The position numbers and the translations under genes were made by a program. From positions 62,001-126,000 of the forward strand of contig NZ_REEZ01000011.1 of the NCBI RefSeq assembly GCF_003990445.1: a DNA stretch of 64,000 nt, written 5' to 3'. The notes under the pieces were generated by a model. It did no database searches. It saw only the letters and a program-made list of their open reading frames with translations, and had not been told where the DNA came from. The DNA comes from Pararhodobacter zhoushanensis. Its GTDB lineage: Bacteria > Pseudomonadota > Alphaproteobacteria > Rhodobacterales > Rhodobacteraceae. Positions 8,756-15,907 of this stretch are shown piece after piece. Position 1 is the stretch's first letter. Every line of letters begins with the position of its first letter.

Positions 8756-8785
8756 TGAAACTTCCGCCCCCAGCCTTTCGTTCTT
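8756..8785 (+). promoter_or_regulatory. ECF sigma promoter of fasciclin gene 2
   Basis: TGAAACTT at 8756-8763 and CGTTCTT at 8779-8785, with GAAAC to CGTT spacing of 17 nt exactly as in the promoter at 8074-8103. The distance from the -10 to the start codon is also close to that of copy 1 (about 46 versus 49 nt). The conserved block includes a TGATC...AAAAATC stretch upstream, so the promoter was probably duplicated with the gene. Confidence 0.65.
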
Positions 8786-8831
8786 AACCCATAGGCCACC
8801 GAGCCTGATGACCACTAACAGGAGATCTACG

Positions 8832-9386
8832 ATGAAAACCCTTTTTGCCGCTGCCGCCGTTGCGATGACCGCTCTGGGCTCGAGTGTTGCTTTCGCCGAA
8901 AACCCGATGGTGGGCGGCGCCGAGATGTTCGCCGACCGCAACATCGTCGAGAACGCCGTGAACTCGGCTGACCACACCACGCTGGTTGCCGCCGTGCAGG
9001 CCGCTGGTCTGGTTGACACGCTGTCGGGTGAAGGCCCGTTCACCGTGTTCGCGCCGACCAACGAAGCTTTCGCCATGCTGCCCGAGGGCACCGTCGAATC
9101 GCTTCTGCTGCCGGCCAACCTGAGCCAGCTGCAGCAGATCCTGACCTGCCACGTTGTCGCGGGTGACGTCATGAGCGGTGCGATCCGTTCGATGATCGAA
9201 AACGATGGCGGCAGCCACCCGTTCACCACCGTTGGCGGCTGTACCTTCACGCTGATCATGGACCCCAACAACACGATCCAGATCCGTGACGGCATGGGCA
9301 ACATTGCCGACGTGACCATTGCCGACGTCGAGCAGTCGAACGGCGTGATCCACGTGATCGACCACGTCCTGATGCCGCAAATGTAA
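8832..9386 (+). CDS. secreted fasciclin (FAS1) domain protein 2
   Basis: 184 residues, same architecture as the preceding gene: signal peptide (MKTLFAAAAVAMTALGSSVAFA) and a single FAS1 domain with GPFTVFAPTNEAFAMLPEG and GVIHVIDHVLMP. Long stretches are identical to paralogue 1 (NIVENAVNSADHTTLVAAVQ), while the middle of the domain (residues about 95-150) has diverged. The start ATG at 8832 follows AGGAGA. It probably belongs to the same sigma-factor regulon. Two terminators close the locus. Confidence 0.93.
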   Translation: MKTLFAAAAVAMTALGSSVAFAENPMVGGAEMFADRNIVENAVNSADHTTLVAAVQAAGLVDTLSGEGPFTVFAPTNEAFAMLPEGTVESLLLPANLSQLQQILTCHVVAGDVMSGAIRSMIENDGGSHPFTTVGGCTFTLIMDPNNTIQIRDGMGNIADVTIADVEQSNGVIHVIDHVLMPQM

Positions 9387-9449
9387 GCGGCCAAGGATAC
9401 CCCGAAAGGGTTGGCTGCCTGTCCCCCAATCACAGGTGGTCGATCCCCG

Positions 9450-9479
9450 GCCCCGGCGCTCTGCGCCGGGGCTTTTTTA
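9450..9479 (+). terminator. rho-independent terminator of the fasciclin locus
   Basis: Perfect 10-bp stem GCCCCGGCGC / GCGCCGGGGC with TCT loop, followed directly by TTTTTT. It is a strong intrinsic terminator 63 nt after the second fasciclin stop codon. Confidence 0.92.
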
Positions 9480-9491
9480 TTGATCAGAAGT

Positions 9492-9516
9492 CCCGGCGCT
9501 CTGCGCCGGCATTTTT
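9492..9516 (+). terminator. second, partly duplicated terminator
   Basis: Repeats the core of the preceding terminator (CCGGCGCTCTGCGCCGG) followed by CATTTTTAA. It looks like a tandem duplication of about 40 bp that has shortened on the 3' side. Confidence 0.75.
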
Positions 9517-9572
9517 AATGATCACCAGCCCCGGTGCCGGGTGCCGGGGGGAACATCACTGAAAGGGAAAGA

Positions 9573-9648
9573 TGGTGGGTAATGACGGGCTCGAACCGCC
9601 GACATTCTCGGTGTAAACGAGACGCTCTACCAACTGAGCTAATCACCC
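9573..9648 (-). tRNA. tRNA-Val (anticodon UAC)
   Basis: On the minus strand the 76-nt sequence begins GGGTGATTAGCTCAGTTGG and ends ATTACCCACCA. The acceptor stem GGGTGAT pairs with ATTACCC (one G-T). The D-arm is GCTC...GAGC, the anticodon loop TTTACAC gives UAC, and the T-arm contains GGTTCGAGCC. The 3' CCA is encoded. All cloverleaf elements are present. Confidence 0.95.
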
Positions 9649-9737
9649 GCGCGGCTCTCTTAGCGCAAGCCGGGTGGGAATCGCAAGACGTGTTGTTGTT
9701 AAGTCTGCGTTAACTATCGGTATGCCAAAGTGCCGGT

Positions 9738-10055
9738 ATGCGTCTTGCCCTTGCCCTTGTTGTCCTTCTTGCCGCCTGTGCCTCGCCTGACCGGGCGTTC
9801 TGGGGCAGCGAAGAACAGCGCATCACCATCGACGGGCGCGCCTATGCGGTCTTTGTCCGGCGCACGCCGGGCGAATCGCGCCCGCGTGTGCAGGTGATCC
9901 GTCTGGGCTATGCCCGTCGCCCCGAACATCCGGCGATCCTGATCGCCATGCGGCAGGCGGCGGAACAGGTCAGTGGTTGCCTGCTGATAGAAGGCAGCGC
10001 CGAAGGGGACAGCGGCGTGATGACCGCGCGGCTGGCCTGCGATGCGACAGGCTGA
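9738..10055 (+). CDS. small lipoprotein of unknown function
   Basis: 105 residues with a short hydrophobic leader and a lipobox (VVLLAAC, Cys at residue 14), so it is predicted to be lipid-anchored. The rest is a small soluble domain (ITIDGRAYAVFVRRTPGE, later SGCLLIEGSAEGDSG) with an alternating beta pattern that I cannot assign to a family. It has no close neighbour on the same strand: tRNA-Val is upstream in the opposite direction and a tiny membrane protein gene is 104 nt downstream. Confidence 0.75.
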   Translation: MRLALALVVLLAACASPDRAFWGSEEQRITIDGRAYAVFVRRTPGESRPRVQVIRLGYARRPEHPAILIAMRQAAEQVSGCLLIEGSAEGDSGVMTARLACDATG

Positions 10056-10087
10056 GCGTCACGTTCCTGCAGATACCTGCGGTCTAT

Positions 10088-10101
10088 TTGCGCGAGATCA
10101 A
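10088..10101. promoter_or_regulatory. candidate FNR/FnrL box
   Basis: TTGCGCGAGATCAA matches 8 of the 10 defined bases of the FNR consensus TTGAT-N4-ATCAA. It lies 58 nt before the start codon of the 60-residue membrane protein at 10160, a position compatible with activation under low oxygen. It is a single site, without other evidence. Confidence 0.4.
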
Positions 10102-10159
10102 GGAAAACTGCGGCTCGCTGGCCTAGTCTGCTGACTGAACGAGGTCAGGGGACAGCAAA

Positions 10160-10342
10160 ATGCTCAGATTGATGATGCTCATCTACTCGATTGCGGGTGC
10201 CACCATGGCCGGGATCGGCGTCATCGTCGCAGTGACCCTGAATCTGTATGACTTCCAGTCGATCATCGTCGCTGCAGCGCTGGGCGCACTACTGGCCCTG
10301 CCAGTGTCCTGGCTGGTCGCCCGGAAGCTCGAAGGGATCTGA
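10160..10342 (+). CDS. small two-helix membrane protein (often mislabelled CTP synthetase)
   Basis: 60 residues that are almost entirely two transmembrane helices (LMMLIYSIAGATMAGIGVIVAV and IIVAAALGALLALPVSWLVA) separated by a short NLYDFQS turn, ending KLEGI. Very similar short proteins are common in Rhodobacterales and are sometimes annotated as CTP synthetase, although they have no relation to PyrG. AGGGGA precedes the ATG. An FNR-like box upstream and a strong terminator downstream suggest a monocistronic unit. Function unknown. Confidence 0.8.
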   Translation: MLRLMMLIYSIAGATMAGIGVIVAVTLNLYDFQSIIVAAALGALLALPVSWLVARKLEGI

Positions 10343-10390
10343 GCGAATACCGCAATAGCGCGGCCGCGCCAACCACATGGCCGTGCTTGG

Positions 10391-10427
10391 CGCCGGGGAC
10401 CTGAGGAGGGGCCCCGGCGTTCTTATT
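10391..10427 (+). terminator. rho-independent terminator
   Basis: Stem CGCCGGGG (10391-10398) with CCCCGGCG (10412-10419) followed by TTCTTATTT. It terminates the small membrane protein gene; its T-tract overlaps the stop codon of the convergent hydrolase gene. Confidence 0.8.
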
Positions 10428-11205
10428 TGGCGGCCCCCAGAAACACCCGCAACGACGCTTCGAAATCGCGCGGTTTCTCGGCATGCAGCCAATGGCCGGC
10501 GCCGGGAAGCTTGGCCATCCGCGCCTGCGGGAACAGCGCGCGGATCAGGGGGCGGGCCTCGGCCTGCACATAGTCACTGTCGCCGCCGGACAGGAAAAGC
10601 ACCGGGCCTTCATAGGGGACAGGGTTCTGCAGATCCGGCCAGCCGGTGATCAGATCCATCTGCCGCTCAAGCGCGTCCAGATTGAGCCGCCAGCATGGCG
10701 GTTCGGCCTTGAGATCCAGAGACTGCAGCAAGAACGCCCGTACTGACGGGGTGTCGACCTCGGCACTCAGCCGCCTGTCGGCTTCGGCCCGGCTGTCCAG
10801 CCCGGTCAGATCCAGCCCTCGCATGGCGGCGATCAGGTGGTTCTGGCTGTGCGGGTAGCGCACCGGCGCGATGTCGGCCACCACCAGCCGGTTCACCAGT
10901 TCGGGCCGGGTCAGCGCCAGCAGCATCGACGCCTTGCCGCCCATCGAGTGACCGACGACATCCATCGCGTGGCCCTCGGCCTCGATCACCGCGGCCAGAT
11001 CTCCGGCCATCGCGGCGTAGGTGTGGGTGTCGTCCCAGAAACTGCCCGCGTGGTTGCGCATGTCGACGGTGATGACCTCGCGGTCATTCGACATCCGCTT
11101 GGCGATCGCCCCCCAATTGCGGGCCGAGCCAAAAAGGCCGTGGACGATCATGAGAGGCGGCAGATCGCCGGGTGTGCCAAAACGGATCAAATTCAGCAGG
11201 GGCAT
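10423..11205 (-). CDS. alpha/beta-fold hydrolase (YbfF-like esterase)
   Basis: A 260-residue alpha/beta hydrolase. It has the oxyanion segment HGLFGSARNW near the N-terminus, the nucleophile elbow GHSMGG (Ser about residue 92), an acidic residue in the FLSGGDSDYV region and the catalytic His in LPGAGHWLHAEKP. Length and motifs fit the YbfF/ABHD11-type esterases that cleave short acyl esters or acyl-CoA. ATG 11205 is preferred over the GTG at 11211 because GTGAGG is 5 nt upstream. It is the last gene of the glyA-DUF817-hydrolase unit. Substrate unknown. Confidence 0.88.
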   Translation of the reverse strand: MPLLNLIRFGTPGDLPPLMIVHGLFGSARNWGAIAKRMSNDREVITVDMRNHAGSFWDDTHTYAAMAGDLAAVIEAEGHAMDVVGHSMGGKASMLLALTRPELVNRLVVADIAPVRYPHSQNHLIAAMRGLDLTGLDSRAEADRRLSAEVDTPSVRAFLLQSLDLKAEPPCWRLNLDALERQMDLITGWPDLQNPVPYEGPVLFLSGGDSDYVQAEARPLIRALFPQARMAKLPGAGHWLHAEKPRDFEASLRVFLGAAK

Positions 11206-11212
11206 GGGCACC

Positions 11213-12031
11213 TCACAGAGAGTCGCGTGTCACAGGCGCGCGCCGGGTCGCGCCGGGCAGGACGATAAGCGCCACCATCAGCGCCACGCACAGGAACAAA
11301 AACCACGAGCCCATGGTGGCCAGACTGACCCACTCATAGGTCCGCTGGCCGTCATAGAGCCACGTGCCGGTAATCGTGCCAAGGTTCTCGGCCAGCCAGA
11401 CGCCCAGCGCTGACAGGAACAGGGACAGCAACATCGGCATCCACCAGCGCCGCCCGGTGAACGGGGTGAACCAGATCCGCGTTCGGGCGAACAGCGCCAC
11501 GGTGGCGACGAACAGCGCCAGCCGGATATCGACGAAGAAATGCTGGGTGAAGAAGTTCATGTAGATCAGCGCGGCCAGCCCGATGGCGGCCCAACGCGGC
11601 GGGAAGGGGGCAAAGACCATCTCGAAGATGCGGATCATGCGCAGCACGCAAACCCCGACCGCGGCATACATCGCCCCGACGAACAGCGGCACATGCGCAA
11701 TGGCAAAGACGCCTTCCTCAGGATAGGCCCAGTTGCCGGCGGCGGTGTTGTACCACTCCATCCCCAGCCCGAGCACCGAAAAGGCCACCAGCGCGGCGAC
11801 CTCTTCGCGCGATTCCAGCCGGAACAGCAAGAACAACGCCTGTGCGCTCAGCGCCACCAGAAACAGCGCGTCATAGCGCGCCATCGGCCAGTCGTTGTTC
11901 CAGAACACGGTCGACAGGGCGATGGCAACCATCAGCACGCCACCAAAGAGCCCGGCCCACAGGTGCTTGAGCACGAACATGCCCGGCTCTTCGATGGCGG
12001 CAGGAAGCCGCGCGCGGACGAAATCGCCCAT
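11213..12031 (-). CDS. DUF817 family integral membrane protein
   Basis: 272 residues with seven to eight predicted membrane spans and the characteristic segments LGLGMEWYNTAAGNWAYPEEG and INFF-like YMNFFTQHFFVDIR of the DUF817 family. Acidic and aromatic residues in these segments are conserved in the family and may line a pore or active site. It starts 38 nt downstream of glyA and ends a few bases before the hydrolase gene, so the three are co-transcribed. Function is unknown for the whole family. Confidence 0.82.
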   Translation of the reverse strand: MGDFVRARLPAAIEEPGMFVLKHLWAGLFGGVLMVAIALSTVFWNNDWPMARYDALFLVALSAQALFLLFRLESREEVAALVAFSVLGLGMEWYNTAAGNWAYPEEGVFAIAHVPLFVGAMYAAVGVCVLRMIRIFEMVFAPFPPRWAAIGLAALIYMNFFTQHFFVDIRLALFVATVALFARTRIWFTPFTGRRWWMPMLLSLFLSALGVWLAENLGTITGTWLYDGQRTYEWVSLATMGSWFLFLCVALMVALIVLPGATRRAPVTRDSL

Positions 12032-12069
12032 CGCGCGTTCCAGTTTCCGTGTGGCCTGACCGCCCAGGA

Positions 12070-13356
12070 TCAGAGACCGGGGTAAAGCGGGAAGCGGTCA
12101 CACAGGGCTTTGACCTTGGCGCGCACGGCTTCTTCCACCGCACCGTTGTCAGCCTCGCCATGCGCAGCCAGCCCGTCGACGACTTCGACGATCCAGTCGG
12201 CGATGTCGCGGAACTCGGCCTCGCCGAAGCCACGGGTGGTGCCCGCCGGGGTGCCCAGACGGATGCCCGAGGTCACGAACGGCTTTTCGGGGTCAAACGG
12301 CACGCCGTTCTTGTTGCAGGTGATATGCGCGCGACCCAAGGCAGCCTCGGTCGCCTTGCCGGTCACGCCTTTGGGGCGCAGGTCGGCAAGCATCAGGTGG
12401 TTGTCGGTCCCGCCCGAGACGATGTCGATGCCACCCTTCATCAGCTGGTCGGCCATCGCTTGCGCGTTCTTGACCACCTGCGCGGCGTAATCCTTGAACG
12501 AGGGGTCCAGCGCCTCGCCGAAGGCCACGGCCTTGGCGGCGATGACATGCATCAGCGGGCCGCCCTGCAGGCCGGGGAACACGGCCGAGTTCATCTTCTT
12601 GGCGATGGCCTCGTCATTGGTCAGGATCATCCCGCCGCGCGGACCGCGCAGGGATTTATGCGTGGTGGTGGTGACCACATGCGCATGCTCCAGCGGCGAG
12701 GGATGCACGCCACCGGCGACCAGACCGGCGATATGTGCCATGTCAACGTGCAGATAGGCGCCGACCTCATCCGCGATCTCGCGGAAGGCTTTCCAGTCCC
12801 AGGTCCGGCTATAGGCGGTGCCGCCGGCAAGGATCAGCTTGGGCTTGCATTCCAGCGCCTGCGCGCGGATGGCGTCCATGTCCAGAAGCTGATCCTGCGC
12901 GCGCACGCCGTAGGACACCACGTTGAACCACTTGCCCGACATGTTCACCGGCGAGCCATGCGTCAGGTGCCCGCCCGAGTTCAGGTCCAGCCCCATGAAC
13001 GTGTCGCCCGGTTGCAGCAGAGCCAGGAATACGGCCTGGTTCATCTGGCTGCCCGAGTTGGGCTGCACGTTGGCATAGTTGCAGTTGAACAGCTGCTTGG
13101 CGCGCTCGATCGCCAGCTCTTCGGCGATATCGACGAACTGACAGCCGCCGTAATAGCGCTTGCCCGGATAGCCTTCGGCGTATTTGTTGGTCATGACCGA
13201 GCCCTGCGCCTGCATCACGGCCTTGGACACGATGTTTTCGCTGGCGATCAGCTCGATCTCGTCGCGCTGGCGACCCAGTTCGAGGTCGATGGCCCGGGCG
13301 ATCTGCGGATCACGGGTGGCGAGGTCTTCGGTGAAGAAACCGTTCGAGGGGGTCAT
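12070..13356 (-). CDS. glyA: serine hydroxymethyltransferase
   Basis: A 428-residue PLP enzyme with the full GlyA signature: [35 protein letters not shown], and the PLP-binding Lys in [16 protein letters not shown]. It interconverts serine plus tetrahydrofolate with glycine plus 5,10-methylene-tetrahydrofolate in the cytosol, supplying one-carbon units. It is divergent from nadK across a region of about 170 bp holding both promoters. I saw no recognisable glycine riboswitch in that region. Confidence 0.98.
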   Translation of the reverse strand: MTPSNGFFTEDLATRDPQIARAIDLELGRQRDEIELIASENIVSKAVMQAQGSVMTNKYAEGYPGKRYYGGCQFVDIAEELAIERAKQLFNCNYANVQPNSGSQMNQAVFLALLQPGDTFMGLDLNSGGHLTHGSPVNMSGKWFNVVSYGVRAQDQLLDMDAIRAQALECKPKLILAGGTAYSRTWDWKAFREIADEVGAYLHVDMAHIAGLVAGGVHPSPLEHAHVVTTTTHKSLRGPRGGMILTNDEAIAKKMNSAVFPGLQGGPLMHVIAAKAVAFGEALDPSFKDYAAQVVKNAQAMADQLMKGGIDIVSGGTDNHLMLADLRPKGVTGKATEAALGRAHITCNKNGVPFDPEKPFVTSGIRLGTPAGTTRGFGEAEFRDIADWIVEVVDGLAAHGEADNGAVEEAVRAKVKALCDRFPLYPGL

Positions 13357-13529
13357 GCGCGTCTCCGGCGGTTGGACGGGTCGGGATGTCCGGTCTTTAT
13401 CGCAGCGTGCGCTCTACGAAAAGCGATGAAAACGCCGCATCGGGCATCGGAAGCGAAATGCCCTTTCCGATTGCGAGCCCGGCGCGCATTTGCGAAACCT
13501 GTACCACGGAACGCGAAGGAGAGCGGACA

Positions 13530-14312
13530 GTGCCAGAGCAGCAGCATCCCCTGCGGGGAGCGATCGTCTTTCTGGCCAGCCAGACCGATGCCGCGCAGCA
13601 GGCGCGCGCCGAACTGGTCGCGCTTTACGGCGACGCGCCGCTGTCTCAGGCCGGGGTGATCGTCGCGCTGGGTGGCGACGGGTTCATGCTGGAAACCCTG
13701 CACGCGACGCAATCGCGCGACGTGCCGGTCTACGGGATGAACCGCGGCACGGTGGGGTTCCTGATGAACTCGTACACCACCGAGGATCTGCCTGAACGGC
13801 TGGCGGCAGCGCAGGAGACGGTGCTCAACCCGCTGGCGATGCGCGCGACGGATCGTAAGGGCCATGTCCACGAGGCGCTGGCGATCAACGAGGTCTCCCT
13901 GCTGCGCTCGGGACCGCAGGCGGTGCGGCTGCGGATCTCGGTCGACGGGCGCGTGCGGATGGAGGAACTGGTCTGCGACGGCGCGCTGGTCTCCACGCCT
14001 GCGGGCTCGACGGCGTATAACTATTCGGCTCACGGCCCGATCCTGCCGATCGAGGCGGATGTGCTGGCGCTGACCGCCATGGCCGCCTTCCGCCCCCGCC
14101 GCTGGCGCGGCGCTTTGTTGCCCAAGTCTGCCACCGTACGCTTTGATGTGCTCGACCCCGAGAAGCGCCCCGTGATGGCTGAAGGCGACGGACAATCGGT
14201 GCGCGATGTCGTCACCGTCGAGATTCGCTCGGAACCGGCCGTGCGCCACCGGCTGCTGTTCGATCCCGGGCACGGGTTGGAAGAACGCCTGATCCGCGAG
14301 CAGTTCTTCTAG
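13530..14312 (+). CDS. nadK: NAD kinase
   Basis: A 260-residue ATP-NAD kinase with LGGDGFML (GGDG motif), GMNRGTVGFLMN (NE/D-type motif region) and STPAGSTAYNYSAHGPILP. It phosphorylates NAD to NADP. The GTG at 13530 is chosen because AAGGAG lies 8 nt upstream and the protein then has the normal length; the open frame continues upstream to 13386 without family similarity. It is divergent from glyA. A composite repeat starts immediately after its stop codon. Confidence 0.95.
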   Translation: MPEQQHPLRGAIVFLASQTDAAQQARAELVALYGDAPLSQAGVIVALGGDGFMLETLHATQSRDVPVYGMNRGTVGFLMNSYTTEDLPERLAAAQETVLNPLAMRATDRKGHVHEALAINEVSLLRSGPQAVRLRISVDGRVRMEELVCDGALVSTPAGSTAYNYSAHGPILPIEADVLALTAMAAFRPRRWRGALLPKSATVRFDVLDPEKRPVMAEGDGQSVRDVVTVEIRSEPAVRHRLLFDPGHGLEERLIREQFF

Positions 14313-14313
14313 G

Positions 14314-14581
14314 GGCTCCCGCCCGTCGCGACAGGATCAAAGATCCAGCCGCTCCCGTTGGGCCGGGCGCGCCGCTGACGCGGCGCGCAAAGGGGGGCTT
14401 TCCGCCCCCCTCTTCGGCTGACGCCGAATTCACCCCCCGAGGATATTTAAGGCATAAAGTTGTACGGTTAACGGAACGTTGCGCTCCAACTTTATGCTTC
14501 AAATATCCACGGGGGGTTTCCAAAGGGGGGCGCGTGCGTCCCCCTTTGGCGAGGGGGTGCGGGGGGCGAGCAGCCCCCCGC
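14314..14581. repeat. composite intergenic repeat: three modules, terminator-like hairpins
   Basis: Almost the whole nadK/MFS gap is repeat. Module 3 (14314-14370, inverted) has GCTCCCGCCC, GGATCAAAGATCC and CTCCCGTTGGGCCGG, matching the reverse complement of 54986-55038. Module 1 (14389-14448, inverted) has AAAGGGGGGC...GAATTCACCCCCC...GATATTT, matching 26685-26740. Module 2 (14501-14581) has AAATATCC...GGGGGGTTTCCAAAGG and two hairpins, matching 54905-54982. Between modules 1 and 2 is an 11-bp inverted repeat, GCATAAAGTTG (14452-14462) and CAACTTTATGC (14487-14497). No gene is seen in 14313-14674. Confidence 0.85.
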
Positions 14582-14674
14582 TTTCCCGCCGTCGCCGAAA
14601 TTCGACACGGTCGGCGTCGCCTTTGGAAGCGACAGCGCCACCGCTTTGCGGTCCCGTCGCCGTCGGAGGCCCCG

Positions 14675-15907
14675 ATGTTTGAACGTTCCATTCCCGAGTG
14701 GCTGCGCCACCCGCCCTCTGCTGCCGCCCACAAACCCGGCGCGCGGGCCTTTGCCACGCTCTCGGGCGTTGAGGCGATGATTCGCGGCAGTTTGCTCTCG
14801 GTGTTTCCGCTGGCGATGTATGCCGCCCTTGGCGATGCCGCCACGGTGTCGACCGTTTATTTCGCCGTCGGGCTGACCTCGCTCTGCGTGGGTCTGTTGT
14901 TGCCCTGGGTCAATCGGCTGATCCCGCGGCGCTGGCTCTATACGTTGGGTGCCAGCCTGTATGTCGTTGGCGGGATTTGCGGGGCGATGGGCGGGCTGAT
15001 GGTCATCGCGGCGCTGGTGTGCTGCACGCTGGCGACGGTGACCTGTTTCATCTGCCTGAATGCCTATGTGCTCGACTATGTCGCCAAGAACGATCTGGGC
15101 AAGACCGAGACCCTGCGCATGTTCTACTCGGCGCTGGCGTGGAGCGCCGGGCCGGTCAGCGGCGTTGCCCTGATGAAGCTCTGGCCGCCCGCGCCCTTCC
15201 TGCTGGCGGCGGTGTTCGCGCTGGTGCAGATCAGCGTGTTCTGGTGGTTGCGGCTGGGCAATGGCAAGCTGATCCAGAAGGCGCGCGACGCGGCCCCCAA
15301 TCCGGTGGCGTTTCTGGGCCGGTTCTTTGCCCAGCCCCGGCTGATCGCCGGCTGGCTGTTTGCCGTGCTGCGCTCGTGTGGCTGGTGGGGCTATATCGTC
15401 TATCTGCCGCTTTATGCGATCGAGAGCGGGCTGAACCCGGAACTGGGCGGTATCCTTGTTTCGACCACCAACGCCTTCCTGTTCATCACGCCGCTGATGC
15501 TGCGCTGGGTGCAGCGGCATTCGGTGCGGACGGCTGTGCGGACCGGGTTCTTTTGCGCCTCGGTCGGGTTTCTGCTGGCGGCCCTTTCGCCGGTGCCCGC
15601 GCTGGCCGTGGCCTGTCTCTTCGCAGCTTCGGCCTTTCTGGTGTTGCTCGACGTGTCCGGTGGGTTGCCGTTCCTGATGGCCGTCAAACCGTCCGAGCGC
15701 ACCGAAATGGCCGCCGTTTATTCCAGCTTTCGCGATGTCTCGGGGGTGATGACGCCGGGTCTGGGGGCGGTGATCTTGCTGTTTGCGCCCATTCAGGGGA
15801 TTTTCGCCGCCGTCGGCCTGGGGCTGGGGGTGATGTATCTGGTGGCCGGGCGGTTGCATCCGGCGCTGGGCGTTGCCCCTTCGGCGCGGGTGCGGCGGGC
15901 GGCCTGA
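14675..15907 (+). CDS. MFS transporter
   Basis: A 410-residue, about 12-span permease of the major facilitator superfamily. It starts at MFERSIPEW (GGAGG 6 nt upstream); a longer frame to 14534 crosses the repeat and is not real. The protein has an N-terminal half with GLTSLCVGLLLPWVNRLIPRRWL (MFS-like loop 2-3 with basic residues) and a C-terminal half ending near LGLGVMYLVAGRL. The substrate cannot be inferred. Its stop codon is directly adjacent (0 nt) to the stop codon of the convergent reductase gene, leaving no intergenic terminator. Confidence 0.85.
   Translation: MFERSIPEWLRHPPSAAAHKPGARAFATLSGVEAMIRGSLLSVFPLAMYAALGDAATVSTVYFAVGLTSLCVGLLLPWVNRLIPRRWLYTLGASLYVVGGICGAMGGLMVIAALVCCTLATVTCFICLNAYVLDYVAKNDLGKTETLRMFYSALAWSAGPVSGVALMKLWPPAPFLLAAVFALVQISVFWWLRLGNGKLIQKARDAAPNPVAFLGRFFAQPRLIAGWLFAVLRSCGWWGYIVYLPLYAIESGLNPELGGILVSTTNAFLFITPLMLRWVQRHSVRTAVRTGFFCASVGFLLAALSPVPALAVACLFAASAFLVLLDVSGGLPFLMAVKPSERTEMAAVYSSFRDVSGVMTPGLGAVILLFAPIQGIFAAVGLGLGVMYLVAGRLHPALGVAPSARVRRAA

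Noticed and set aside
13357-13529. Possible glycine or SAM riboswitch between glyA and nadK
   Set aside because: No conserved aptamer core could be recognised in either orientation; only generic stems.
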